Source: Pseudomonas entomophila
GTDB taxonomy: Bacteria > Pseudomonadota > Gammaproteobacteria > Pseudomonadales > Pseudomonadaceae
Direction of reading: 5' to 3'
Length of the DNA: 64,000 bases
Assembly: GCF_013523125.1 (NCBI RefSeq)
Contig: NZ_JAAMQJ010000026.1
Location: 1 to 64,000, forward strand
Shown here: in pieces, positions 52,865 through 62,316 of the stretch
How the letters are laid out: every line of letters starts with the position of its first letter
Numbering within the stretch: the first letter of the stretch is position 1
Notes under the pieces: model-generated
Database searches by the model: none
What the model was told of the DNA's origin: nothing
What the model saw: only the letters and a program-made list of their open reading frames with translations
Position numbers and translations under genes: made by a program

Positions 52865-54292
52865 CTAAGCTTCGATCTCCGGTTCCGGACGGGGGGCACG
52901 CCTTCCGTCCGTCGGGGCCAGTTGCAGGAAGATCGCCGCCGCCAGCATCGACATCAGGCCGATGGTCAGGAAGGTCAGCTGGAAGGCGCCCAGGGTGGTT
53001 TCGGCCGCATCGACGCCTCCGGCCGCGGTGAAGCCGCCCAGCAGCGCACCGGCGCAGGCCACGCCCAGGCTCAGCGCCAGCTGCGCCACCACCGACAGCA
53101 GGCTGTTGCCACTGCTGGCGTTGGCGTCGTCCAGGTCGATTAGGGTCACGGTGTTCATGGCCGTGAACTGCAGCGAGTTGATTGCCCCCAGTATGCCCAG
53201 CTGCACCAGCAGCAGTTCGTAGGGCGTCTGCTCGTCCACCAGGGCCAGGCTTGCCAGCATCAGGCCGAGCAGCAGGGTATTGCCGGTGAGCACGATGCGG
53301 TAGCCCAGGCGCTCGATGATCGGCCGCGCCACCGACTTGGCCAGCATTGCGGCGGCGGCCAGCGGGATCATGCTCATGCCGGCCTCGACCGGCGAGTAAC
53401 CGAGCGCCACCTGCAGCAGCAAGGGCACCAGGAAGGGCAGGGCGCCGCTGCCCAGGCGGGCGAACAGGTTGCCGAGGATGCCGATGGCGAAGGTCCGCAC
53501 GCGGAACAGTCGAGGCGAGAACAGCGGGTCCGGGTCACGCCCGGCCCGCAGCCAGTAGGCGGCCAGGCAGGCCATGCCGGCGAACAGCAGCAGCATCACG
53601 CGCAGATGCGGCAGGTGCAGCTCGCCCAGCCCCTCCATGGCGATGGTGATCAGCACCATGGCCGCGCCGAACAGCAGAAAGCCCGGCCCGTCGAACGGCG
53701 TGCGTTCGGCGCCGCGCAGGTCGGGGATCAGCTTCCACACCGCGTAGCAGCCCAGGAGGCCGACCGGCAGGTTGAGCAGGAAGATCCAGTGCCAGCTCAG
53801 CACTTCCACCAGCCAGCCACCGACCGTCGGACCGAGCAGCGGACCGAGCAGCCCGGGGATGGTGATGAAGCTCAGGATGCGCACCAGTTCCGAGCGCGGG
53901 TAGGCGCGCAGCACTACCAGCCGCCCGACGGGCAGCATCAGGGCGCCGCCCAGGCCCTGGACCACCCGGGCGAACACTAGAAAGCCCAGGCTGTTGGCCG
54001 CCGCGCAGAGCAGCGAGCCGAAGCTGAACAGCAGGATGGCGCTGAAGAAGATGCGCTTGGTGCCGAAGCGGTCGGCGATCCAGCCCGAGGCCGGAATCAG
54101 CAAGGCCACCGTGAGCATGTAGGCGATGATCACCCCCTGCATGCGCAGCGGGTTCTCGTCCAGCGACGTGGCCATGGCCGGCAGGGCGGTGTTGAGGATG
54201 GTGCCGTCGAGCGACTGCATGAAGAAAGCGATGGCCACCACCCACGGGATCCAGCGGGCGGTGACCGGGTCCAGCGCGATGCGTTCGGGCAT
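52865..54292 (-). CDS. DHA2-type MFS multidrug exporter (MdtD-like)
   Basis: A 475-aa drug:H+ antiporter with 14 predicted helices. IAFFMQSLDGTILNTALPAMA (helix 1 motif), RFGTKRIFFSAIL (motif A), RVVQGLGGALMLPVGRLV (motif B) and LGPTVGGWLVEVLSWHWIFLL (motif C) are clear. It lies 21 nt after pmbA on the same strand, so it appears to be the third gene of a tldD-pmbA-MFS operon, which is notable because TldD/PmbA proteins process peptides. Substrate is unknown. Confidence 0.9.
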   Translation of the reverse strand: MPERIALDPVTARWIPWVVAIAFFMQSLDGTILNTALPAMATSLDENPLRMQGVIIAYMLTVALLIPASGWIADRFGTKRIFFSAILLFSFGSLLCAAANSLGFLVFARVVQGLGGALMLPVGRLVVLRAYPRSELVRILSFITIPGLLGPLLGPTVGGWLVEVLSWHWIFLLNLPVGLLGCYAVWKLIPDLRGAERTPFDGPGFLLFGAAMVLITIAMEGLGELHLPHLRVMLLLFAGMACLAAYWLRAGRDPDPLFSPRLFRVRTFAIGILGNLFARLGSGALPFLVPLLLQVALGYSPVEAGMSMIPLAAAAMLAKSVARPIIERLGYRIVLTGNTLLLGLMLASLALVDEQTPYELLLVQLGILGAINSLQFTAMNTVTLIDLDDANASSGNSLLSVVAQLALSLGVACAGALLGGFTAAGGVDAAETTLGAFQLTFLTIGLMSMLAAAIFLQLAPTDGRRAPRPEPEIEA

Positions 54293-54313
54293 GGTGGCCT
54301 CGTCGTCAGGGGG

Positions 54314-55645
54314 TCACAAGGTCAGGGTCAGGGCTTTGACCAGCGCACCCGGCAGATGACTCGATCCAGTCTGTCGCTGACCGTAGGTGCTGGTGGAGAG
54401 GATCAGCTCGCGCTCACGGGTCAGGGCCTCCAACTGGTCGCCGAACAGGTCGTACAGGCTGTCGTCGAAGCGCATGGTGGAGACCGGCGCCTGGAGTTGC
54501 CCGTCTTCCACCCAGAAGGTGGCGAAGCGCGTCAGGCCGGTCATGCGGGCGGCGGGCAGGTCGGAGTAGTTGAGATACCAGAGGTTGCTGATGTAGAGGC
54601 CAGTACCCAGCTGCTCGAGGATGTCCGCCTGGGCCAGGGTGCCGGGGGCGAGGCTGAGCGCACAGGGCGACTCGCCGCTGTCGGCGCCATTCGCACACAG
54701 CGCGAACTCGACGGCGCTGCGGGCACTGACCAGGCGGCCGTCCACGCGGCCGTGGTCGACCAGGCAAACATCCTCGCGTGGCGAGCCTTCGTCGGAGAAG
54801 GCCGGGCTCAGCGAGCCGCTGACCTGCTCGTGCAGCGACACCATCGGCGCCAGGTGCGCCTCGCCAGCGTACAGCCGTTGCAGCGCGCTGTTGCCGCTGG
54901 CCAGCGCCTGCGCCGAGAAGCCGCCCCAGCTCAGCAGACCGGCGATTTCGTCCAGCGCTGCCGGGGCCAGGTAGGCACGGTAGCGACCTGGTGCGAGGGT
55001 CAGGGTCGGGCGCCCAAGGGCCTCGAGCTGCGTGCGGCAGTGAGTCAGGCGCGCCGCGAAGGTGTCCGGGCACCAGGTCTGCCCGGCATAGTTGGCTTTC
55101 ACCGCCTGACCGTTGGCGTGGAACACGCTCCAGTCCAGGTTGAAGCTGCTCGCCTCGTGCCAGCCGCGCGCACCGGCCGAGCTGGCGAAGCCCCGGCTGA
55201 TCGGCCCGGCGGCATAGATGCCGACCAGGTCCAGCCCATCGGTTGCGTGCTGCAACTGACTCAGGACCGCCTCGGCGTCGGGCAAGGGGTACAGCTGTTC
55301 GCTGAGGCTCTGCCAGGCACGCTCATCCAGGCTCAGCCAGGGGTCCTCCGGCAACAAGGGCAGGGTCTGGCGCAGTTGTGCCAGGGCCTCGTGCAGGCGG
55401 GCACGGTCGAGCGCTGCGTCCCCGCACAGCGTGAAGGTCAGGTGCGCCTGGCGATTCGCTTGCAACAGGCGAAGGCTCGCCGTGGCCTGTTCGACCTGTC
55501 CGGCCTGGCGGACCTTGCCGTGGTTGAAGCGGATGAACTGCGAGCACTCGGCGTCGTAGCCGAGCGTGAAGTGCTCGTCGGGCCGCAGGGCCTGGTGCAG
55601 GTCCTGGACCAGGGTGTCGAAACGATCGCGTGGGGTCCGTTGCAT
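54314..55645 (-). CDS. TldE/PmbA family protein (partner of TldD)
   Basis: A 443-aa protein of the U62 family, the non-catalytic-like half of a TldD/TldE pair. ARGWHEASSFNLDWSVFH and ISNLWYLNYSDLPAARMTGL are present, but no HExxxH zinc motif. The start ATG at 55645 overlaps the tldD stop (ATGA). In E. coli the TldD-TldE heterodimer cleaves unstructured peptides such as microcin B17 leader. This copy is divergent from the canonical PmbA, so it may be a second, specialised pair. Confidence 0.85.
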   Translation of the reverse strand: MQRTPRDRFDTLVQDLHQALRPDEHFTLGYDAECSQFIRFNHGKVRQAGQVEQATASLRLLQANRQAHLTFTLCGDAALDRARLHEALAQLRQTLPLLPEDPWLSLDERAWQSLSEQLYPLPDAEAVLSQLQHATDGLDLVGIYAAGPISRGFASSAGARGWHEASSFNLDWSVFHANGQAVKANYAGQTWCPDTFAARLTHCRTQLEALGRPTLTLAPGRYRAYLAPAALDEIAGLLSWGGFSAQALASGNSALQRLYAGEAHLAPMVSLHEQVSGSLSPAFSDEGSPREDVCLVDHGRVDGRLVSARSAVEFALCANGADSGESPCALSLAPGTLAQADILEQLGTGLYISNLWYLNYSDLPAARMTGLTRFATFWVEDGQLQAPVSTMRFDDSLYDLFGDQLEALTRERELILSTSTYGQRQTGSSHLPGALVKALTLTL

Positions 55646-57087
55646 CAGGCCTGGCCTCCGAAGACATCGATCTGGCTGAACAGGCACGCCGGCGACGCAT
55701 GGCCGACGCGGATCACCTGGTTGGGTTCGCCCTTGCCGCAGTTGGGCGTGCCGAGCACCTGCCGGGTCGAGGCATCGCCCACGCCGATCAGGCTGCGCCA
55801 GAAGCCGGCCGAGATACCCCGGTAGTTGGGGTTCTTCACCACGCCCTTGAGTTCGCCGTCCTCGATCAGTTGGCCCCATTCGCAGCCGAACTGGAACTTG
55901 TTGCGCGCATCGTCGATGGACCACGAGCGGTTGGTGCGCATCAGGATGCCGCGCTCCACGCAGCCGATCAGCTGTTTCAGGCCCTGCGTCCCAGGCTCGA
56001 TGTTGAGGTTGGCCATGCGATCGATCGGCGCGCGGTTCCAGCTGCAGGCGCGGCTGTTGGCCACGCCGTCGAGGCCCGAGCGCGCTTGCGACAGGGCGCC
56101 GCCCAAGGGCCGCAGCAGCACGCCGGCGCGGATCAGGAACTGCTTGCTGGCCGGCGTGCCGTCGTCGTCGTGACTGTAGCTGGCCAGCTCTTCGGGCAGC
56201 GTCGGGTCGAACGTCACGTCGAGCAAGGGCGAGCCGTAGCGCAGGTGACCGAAGTCCGCCGGGGTGATGAAGCTGGTCCCGGCGTAGTTGCGCTCGTCGC
56301 CGAGGATGCGGTCCATCTCCAGCGGATGGCCGATGGATTCGTGGATCTGCAGGCTCATCTGGTCGGGCATCAGCAGCAGGTCACGGGCGCCGCTAGGCGT
56401 ATTGGGCGCCAGCAGCAGTTGCAAGGCCTCGTCGGCCACCCAGGCGCCGGCACCGATCAGGCCACAGCGCTCGACCACTTCGGCCCCGCCTTGCTGGCCG
56501 AAGTTTTCCCGGCCCAGGCTGCGGCTCTGGCTGTCACGGCCGTCGCTGGCGGTCACGCTCATGCCCGGGAACAGGAAGCGCTGAGCCTGGCGCAGTTCGG
56601 CCCCGGCGCTGTTCAGGTAGATCTGCTCCACCTCGGTGATGCCCAGGCTGGCCTGCCAGTCCACCAGGCGGTCGTCCTTCGGCACCCTGGCCGACTCCGT
56701 CGCCAGCAGTTCCAGCCAGTGGCCCAGCGCGGGCAGCGATGCGTCGAGGTTGGGCGAGACGTGGTCGTGGCGTGCGCTGGACACCGGTTGGCCGCTGAGG
56801 TCGAGCAGGCTGAAGCGCGCGATCTGCCGCGCCAGCCGTTCGGCCCGCTCGAGCGCGGCCTGCAAGCCCGCCTGGGACAGGTCGGCGGTGGCGGCGTAGG
56901 CTTCAACGCCCTGAAGCCGCACGGTGAGCATGGCGCCTTCGTCGCGGCTAAAGAACGGCGGTTCCACGACGTTGCGGCGCACCGACAGGCTGTGCTGGGA
57001 CTGGCGCACGTGACGCAGGGAGAAGACCTCGGCCGTGCTGCGCAACGCGGCGAAACGCTGGCGCAACGGGGCGCTGGACTCGAACAT
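55645..57087 (-). CDS. TldD family metalloprotease (divergent)
   Basis: A 480-aa zinc peptidase of family U62. The catalytic motif reads HESIGHPLEMDRIL (HExxxH) near residue 255, where canonical TldD has HEAVGHGLEGD, so the following residues differ. LLMPDQMSLQIHE precedes it and NCGKGEPNQVIRVGHASP closes the protein. The start at 57087 follows AGGAGG. It overlaps pmbA by 1-4 nt, and the MFS gene follows closely. The full substrate set cannot be told from sequence. Confidence 0.87.
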   Translation of the reverse strand: MFESSAPLRQRFAALRSTAEVFSLRHVRQSQHSLSVRRNVVEPPFFSRDEGAMLTVRLQGVEAYAATADLSQAGLQAALERAERLARQIARFSLLDLSGQPVSSARHDHVSPNLDASLPALGHWLELLATESARVPKDDRLVDWQASLGITEVEQIYLNSAGAELRQAQRFLFPGMSVTASDGRDSQSRSLGRENFGQQGGAEVVERCGLIGAGAWVADEALQLLLAPNTPSGARDLLLMPDQMSLQIHESIGHPLEMDRILGDERNYAGTSFITPADFGHLRYGSPLLDVTFDPTLPEELASYSHDDDGTPASKQFLIRAGVLLRPLGGALSQARSGLDGVANSRACSWNRAPIDRMANLNIEPGTQGLKQLIGCVERGILMRTNRSWSIDDARNKFQFGCEWGQLIEDGELKGVVKNPNYRGISAGFWRSLIGVGDASTRQVLGTPNCGKGEPNQVIRVGHASPACLFSQIDVFGGQA

Positions 57088-57293
57088 GCAGACCTCCTTG
57101 GCAAGGACGCGCAGCGAGCGCGACACAGTGGTGTGGACGGGAGTATGACCCAACCGGCTGCAAGGGTGACCTGAATACAGGCCGGGCTAGTGGTCTTTTC
57201 GGAAACTTCCTGCCTCCGTTTCGGAAGCGTAGGGCAGATTAACCCCTCGAACGCGAGGTTGAATGGCACTTCATTTCCAGAGGGGGCCGTTCC

Positions 57294-57893
57294 ATGTCCA
57301 CAGTCAGCACAGCCGACACCGTCAAGCATCTACCCGTGACATCGGTCGATGAGCCGATGTTCTTCGTGGTCTCGCCACGCAAACTGGTCATCATGAGCAT
57401 CCTGACCTTCAACTTCTACACGGTGTACTGGTTCTACCGGAACTGGCGCCTGTACACGCGTCACAGCGGTGAGCCGCTCTGGCCGCTGGTGCGGACGGTT
57501 TTCGGGATCCTCTTCATCCACGGCCTACTCAAGCGGGTCGATCGGCAGATCAAGCTGACGGGCAGGACCTACGCCTGGTCGCCCCTGTTACTGACTTGCG
57601 CCATCTGGCTGCTGTGCATCGTGCATTACGCCCTGTCGATGCTCCAGGTGCTCGACCCTTCGCCCGTTCGGGCAATGATCACGATCGTGCTGAGTGCGGC
57701 GTTCGGGGTGTGGTGGAGCCTGACGGTTCAGCGGGCCATCAACTTCTGCGTCGGCGACCCCGAAGGCGAAAGCAACAGCGCGCTGTCATGGGCCAATGGA
57801 GTGTGGATCGTGCTGGGTCTGCTGGTATGGGCGCTTGCTTTGGCACCGATACTGCTGGCCCCTCAGGCGCCTTTCATCAGCGGCGGCTTCTGA
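57294..57893 (+). CDS. Small multi-pass membrane protein (DUF4234-like)
   Basis: A 199-aa protein with about four membrane helices. The segment KLVIMSILTFNFYTVYWFYR followed by NWRLYTRH resembles DUF4234-type proteins. A long first cytosolic stretch (about 30 residues) precedes it. No function is recognised. The gene is divergent from tldD and convergent with putA. The ATG at 57294 follows AGAGGGGG. Terminator 57951-57986 lies downstream. Confidence 0.75.
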   Translation: MSTVSTADTVKHLPVTSVDEPMFFVVSPRKLVIMSILTFNFYTVYWFYRNWRLYTRHSGEPLWPLVRTVFGILFIHGLLKRVDRQIKLTGRTYAWSPLLLTCAIWLLCIVHYALSMLQVLDPSPVRAMITIVLSAAFGVWWSLTVQRAINFCVGDPEGESNSALSWANGVWIVLGLLVWALALAPILLAPQAPFISGGF

Positions 57894-57950
57894 TACCCGG
57901 GCGTCGGCGTTGTTTTTAGCGCGACGCCTGAAAGGCGCAGGCATGAAACG

Positions 57951-57986
57951 AAAAAAGCCGAGGCGACCTGGGGCCGCCTCGGCTTT
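57951..57986. terminator. Intrinsic terminator after putA (possibly bidirectional)
   Basis: AAAGCCGAGGCG (57954-57965) pairs with CGCCTCGGCTTT (57975-57986), with an A tract on the plus-strand left side that reads as T after the stem on the minus strand. It lies 20 nt after the putA stop. Confidence 0.85.
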
Positions 57987-58005
57987 CGACGTGTCGCCGT
58001 CGGGG

Positions 58006-61000
58006 TCAGCCGATGGTCATCAGGCTGGCGTTACCGCCGGCCGCTGCCGTGTTGACGCTGACCGCACGCTCGATCACCAGTCGCTCCAGGGCGATCTGGT
58101 GATCGCCGCTGGACAAGCCCTGGACGCCGACGATGGCACCGGCGCGCTTGGCCACCTGCTCGCAGATCGCGCGCAGCTGGTCGGAGTCACCGTGGTGCAG
58201 CACGGCGTCGAAGGCGACGTCGTCCTTGTGCCAGTCGGCGACCAGCTTGACCTTGGCCTGCACGTCCCGTGGCAGGCGCGCCCGCAGCGAGCGACCCGGT
58301 TCGCTGTCCTCGAACAGCGCCGAGCTGCCGACCGCCAGGACGGCTGCCAGTTGCGCCTGCAGGTCCGCTTCGCTGTCGGCCAGGCACAGCACGTGCTCGC
58401 GCGGCAGGATGGTGTAGCTGTTGCGCTCGCCGGTCGGGCCGGGCAGCAGGCGGTTGATGCCGGTCTGCGACTGCTGGACGAAGCTGTCGCACAGCGCTGC
58501 CAGCTCGTTCAGCTGGTTGCTGCTGGCCCAGGCCTTGTAGCCCTGCAGCGGCTGGAGCAGCTGGGTACGGGCCGGGTTGTCCAGGGGCGTGTCGCCGTCG
58601 ACGCGCTCGAAGTGACGCGAGATGGCATCGGCCGGACGGGTCGACAGCAGGCGGAACAGGTACAGCGGGCCGCCGGCTTTCGGGCCGGTACCCGACAGGC
58701 CTTCGCCGCCGAACGGCTGGACGCCGACCACGGCACCGACGATGTTGCGGTTGACGTACATGTTGCCGGCGTTGACGTTCTCCACCACCTTGGCGATGGT
58801 TTCGTCGATCCGGGTGTGCACGCCCAGGGTCAGGCCATAGCCGGAGGCGTTGATCTGCTCGATCAGTTGGTCGAGGTTGCGGCGGTTGTAGCGCACCACG
58901 TGCAGGACCGGGCCGAAGATCTCACGCTGCAGTTCGTCGAAGCTTTCCAGCTCGATCAGGGTCGGCATGACGAAGGTGCCGCGCTTGCATTCCTCGGCAT
59001 CGGCCAGGGCCATCTGGTAGATGGAGCGGCCCTTGGCACGCATGCCCTGGATGTGCTTCTCGATGCCTTGCTTGGCCTCGGCGTCGATCACCGGGCCGAT
59101 GTCCACGGACAGGCGCTCGGGGTTGCCGAGGCGGCTCTGCGCCATGGCGCCCTTGAGCATCTCGATCACGCGGTCGGCGGCGTCTTCCTGCACGCACAGC
59201 ACGCGCAGGGCCGAGCAGCGCTGGCCGGCGCTGTCGAAGGCCGAGGACACCACGTCTACCACGACCTGTTCGGTCAGCGCGGAAGAGTCGACGATCATCG
59301 CGTTCTGGCCACCGGTTTCGGCGATCAGCGGGATCGGGCGGCCCTGGGCGTCCAGGCGACCGGCGACGTTGCGTTGCAACAGGCGCGCGACTTCGGTGGA
59401 GCCGGTGAACATCACGCCCTTGACGCGATCGTCACCGACCAGGCGTGCACCGACGGTTTCGCCGCGACCTGGCAGCAGTTGCAGCACGCCTTCCGGAATG
59501 CCGGCTTCCAGCAGCAGGCGCACGGCCTGGGCGGCGATGAGCGGGGTCTGTTCGGCAGGCTTGGCCAGTACCGGGTTGCCGGCGGCGAGCGCAGCGGCCA
59601 CCTGGCCGGAGAAGATCGCCAGGGGGAAGTTCCACGGGCTGATGCAGACCACCGGACCGAGCGGGCGATGGGCATCGTTGCTGAAGTCGTTGCGTGCCTG
59701 CACCGCGTAGTAGCGCAGGAAGTCCACGGCCTCGCGCACTTCGGCGATGGCGTTGAGGTAGGTCTTGCCCGCCTCGCGCACCAGCAGGCCCATCAATGGC
59801 TGGATCTCGGCTTCCATCAGGTCGGCGGCGCGTTCCAGGATGGCGGCACGCTCTGCAGGCGGCGTGGCCTGCCAGATCGGCGCGGCGTTGACGGCGCACT
59901 GGATGGCGTTGTCGGCGTCGGCGACGGTGGCTTCCTGCACGTGACCGACCACGTCGCGGTGGTCGGACGGGTTCAGGACCTGGGCAGCGGCTTCTTCGCT
60001 GGCAGCGCAGCCCAGCAGTGGCGCGGCTTTCCAGTCGGTGTGCGCGGTGGCCAGCAGGGCGCAGGACAGCGACGCCAGGCGGTGTTCGTTGGACATGTCG
60101 ATGCCCGCCGAGTTGGCGCGTTCGGTGCCGTAGAGGTCACGCGGCAACGGGATGCGCGGGTGCGGCAGGCCGATGCGGCCTTCCTGGGTGCCCATGCGCT
60201 CGATGCTCACGACCGGGTCGGCGACCAGTTCCTGGATCGACAGGGTATGGTCGGCCACACGGTTGACGAACGAGGTGTTGGCACCGTTTTCCAGCAGGCG
60301 GCGAACCAGGTAGGCCAGCAGGGTCTCGTGGGTACCGACCGGCGCGTACACGCGGCACGGACGGTTCAGCTTGCCATCGGCGATCTTGCCCACGACCTGC
60401 TCGTAGAGCGGCTCGCCCATGCCGTGCAGGCACTGGAACTCGTACTGGCCCGGGTAGTAGTTCTGGCCGGCGATGTGGTAGATGGCCGACAGCGTGTGGG
60501 CGTTGTGCGTGGCGAACTGCGGGTAGATGGCTTCCGGCACCGCCAGCAGCTTGCGAGCGCAGGCGACGTAGGAGACGTCGGTGTAGACCTTGCGGGTGTA
60601 GACCGGGTAGCCCTCGAGGCCTTCGACCTGGGCGCGCTTGATCTCGCTGTCCCAGTAGGCGCCTTTGACCAGGCGGATCATCAGGCGGTGACGGCTGCGC
60701 TTGGCCAGGTCGATGACGTAGTCGATCACGTGCGGGCAACGCTTCTGGTAGGCCTGGATGACGAAGCCGATGCCGTTCCAGCCGGCCAGCTGCGGCTCGA
60801 AGCACAGACGCTCGAGCAGGTCCAGGGACAGCTCCAGACGGTCGGCTTCCTCAGCGTCGATGTTCAGGCCGATGTCGTACTGCTTGGCCATCAGGGTCAG
60901 CGACAACAGGCGTGGGTACAGCTCTTCCATCACGCGCTCGTACTGGGCGCGGCTGTAGCGTGGGTGCAGCGCCGAGAGCTTGATCGAGATGCCCGGGCCT

Positions 61001-61959
61001 TCATAGATGCCACGGCCGTGCGAGGCCTTGCCGATCGAGTGGATGGCCTGCTCGTAGGAGGCCAGGTACTTCTGCGCGTCGTGCTCGGTCAGCGCGGCTT
61101 CGCCGAGCATGTCGTAGGAGTAGCGGAAGCCCTTGGACTCGAAGCGGCTGGCGTTGGCCAGGGCTTCGGCGATGGTCTCGCCGGTGACGAACTGCTCGCC
61201 CATCAGGCGCATGGCCATGTCGACGCCCTTGCGGATCATCGGCTCGCCGCTCTTGCCGATGATGCGGCTGAGCGAGGAGGACAGGCCCGATTCGTTGTGC
61301 GTCGAGACCAGCTTGCCGGTCAGCAGCAGGCCCCAGGTGGCGGCGTTGACGAACAGCGACGGGCTGTTGCCCAGGTGCGGCTGCCAGTTGCCGGTGCTGA
61401 TCTTGTCGCGGATCAGGGCGTCACGGGTGCCCTTGTCGGGGATGCGCAGCAGGGCTTCGGCCAGGCACATCAGGGCCACGCCTTCCTGGGAGGACAGCGA
61501 GAACTCTTGCAGCAGACCTTGCACGATGCCGGCCCGGCCGCCGGCGCTCTTCTGGTGGCGCAGCTTGTCGGCGATGCGCACGGCGAGCTTGTTGGTGGCC
61601 TCGGCCTGCTCGACCGAGAGGCGCGCCTGCTCCAGCAGCATCGGGACCATTTCCTGCTCGGGACGGCGATAGGCACCGGTGATGGCCGCGCGCAGCACCG
61701 ATTGCGGCAGGATGCTCTCGGCGAACTCGAGGAAGCACTGGTGCTCGTGATCGGGCTGCACTTCACCGGCGTCGTCGGCGTTGGCCGAGGTCTGGGCGGT
61801 GAGTTCGGTCAGGGTAGCACCACCCTCGAGCTTCTCGAGGTAATTGAAGATTGCCTGCTTGATCAACCAGTGCGGCGTGCGGTCGATGGACTGCGCAGCG
61901 CTCTTGAGTCGTTCACGGGTCGGGTCGTCGAGTTTGACCCCAAGGGTGGTCGTCGCCAT
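58006..61959 (-). CDS. putA: Trifunctional proline utilisation protein PutA
   Basis: A 1317-aa protein combining three roles. Residues 1-50 form a ribbon-helix-helix DNA-binding domain (TTTLGVKLDDPTRERLKSAA). The proline dehydrogenase barrel lies at about 270-600 (RLVKGAYWDSEIKRAQ). The glutamate-semialdehyde dehydrogenase has IAETGGQNAM and catalytic Cys near 915 (SAGQRCSALRV). Together they oxidise proline to glutamate and repress the put genes when proline is absent. It is divergent from putP across a 357-bp gap with GTTGCA boxes. The ATG at 61959 gives the RHH start. Confidence 0.98.
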   Translation of the reverse strand: MATTTLGVKLDDPTRERLKSAAQSIDRTPHWLIKQAIFNYLEKLEGGATLTELTAQTSANADDAGEVQPDHEHQCFLEFAESILPQSVLRAAITGAYRRPEQEMVPMLLEQARLSVEQAEATNKLAVRIADKLRHQKSAGGRAGIVQGLLQEFSLSSQEGVALMCLAEALLRIPDKGTRDALIRDKISTGNWQPHLGNSPSLFVNAATWGLLLTGKLVSTHNESGLSSSLSRIIGKSGEPMIRKGVDMAMRLMGEQFVTGETIAEALANASRFESKGFRYSYDMLGEAALTEHDAQKYLASYEQAIHSIGKASHGRGIYEGPGISIKLSALHPRYSRAQYERVMEELYPRLLSLTLMAKQYDIGLNIDAEEADRLELSLDLLERLCFEPQLAGWNGIGFVIQAYQKRCPHVIDYVIDLAKRSRHRLMIRLVKGAYWDSEIKRAQVEGLEGYPVYTRKVYTDVSYVACARKLLAVPEAIYPQFATHNAHTLSAIYHIAGQNYYPGQYEFQCLHGMGEPLYEQVVGKIADGKLNRPCRVYAPVGTHETLLAYLVRRLLENGANTSFVNRVADHTLSIQELVADPVVSIERMGTQEGRIGLPHPRIPLPRDLYGTERANSAGIDMSNEHRLASLSCALLATAHTDWKAAPLLGCAASEEAAAQVLNPSDHRDVVGHVQEATVADADNAIQCAVNAAPIWQATPPAERAAILERAADLMEAEIQPLMGLLVREAGKTYLNAIAEVREAVDFLRYYAVQARNDFSNDAHRPLGPVVCISPWNFPLAIFSGQVAAALAAGNPVLAKPAEQTPLIAAQAVRLLLEAGIPEGVLQLLPGRGETVGARLVGDDRVKGVMFTGSTEVARLLQRNVAGRLDAQGRPIPLIAETGGQNAMIVDSSALTEQVVVDVVSSAFDSAGQRCSALRVLCVQEDAADRVIEMLKGAMAQSRLGNPERLSVDIGPVIDAEAKQGIEKHIQGMRAKGRSIYQMALADAEECKRGTFVMPTLIELESFDELQREIFGPVLHVVRYNRRNLDQLIEQINASGYGLTLGVHTRIDETIAKVVENVNAGNMYVNRNIVGAVVGVQPFGGEGLSGTGPKAGGPLYLFRLLSTRPADAISRHFERVDGDTPLDNPARTQLLQPLQGYKAWASSNQLNELAALCDSFVQQSQTGINRLLPGPTGERNSYTILPREHVLCLADSEADLQAQLAAVLAVGSSALFEDSEPGRSLRARLPRDVQAKVKLVADWHKDDVAFDAVLHHGDSDQLRAICEQVAKRAGAIVGVQGLSSGDHQIALERLVIERAVSVNTAAAGGNASLMTIG

Positions 61960-62316
61960 TTTCTTGTCCTCGTTATTGCCACCGGTGTGGCTTAAGCTGG
62001 CGCCAAGATTAGCGGTCGGCCATTACGGGTGCAACCGGGTGCAACCCAAAAAGTTCACATCGAAGGTGCAACTCGTCCGATACCGATTGTCGCAGTCGGA
62101 AAAGGCTCGAATAAGGTGCGAAGTATTCTGAAAACTCCGATTTTTGCTCCAAAAAGGAGCAAAAAAGTAGCCTTAATCCGAAATGCATGGTCAGGTGCAA
62201 CTGGCAAGTGAAAAATGGTTGCACCTGATTCATGTTGTTGCATAGGATTCGTCGCCTGGGTGCAACCGGCTTTTCGACCGGTTGCTGAGATAACAACAAA
62301 TTGCCAGGGCACAACA
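61960..62316. promoter_or_regulatory. putA-putP control region with PutA-type boxes
   Basis: The 357-bp divergent gap carries seven GTTGCA/TGCAAC boxes: TGCAAC at 62030, 62040, 62067, 62196 and 62261, and GTTGCA at 62218 and 62237. GTTGCA is the known core of PutA ribbon-helix-helix operators in E. coli. A perfect 10-bp hairpin (62141-62150 with 62156-62165, TTTTTGCTCC and its complement) sits between the two clusters. The region is AT-richer than the genome, as expected for two divergent promoters. Confidence 0.8.

Noticed and set aside
57796-61995. A 1399-codon open frame on the plus strand opposite putA
   Set aside because: It is the antisense shadow of putA, produced by high third-position GC. 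It has no ribosome binding site and no recognisable domain, and it covers a confidently called gene.
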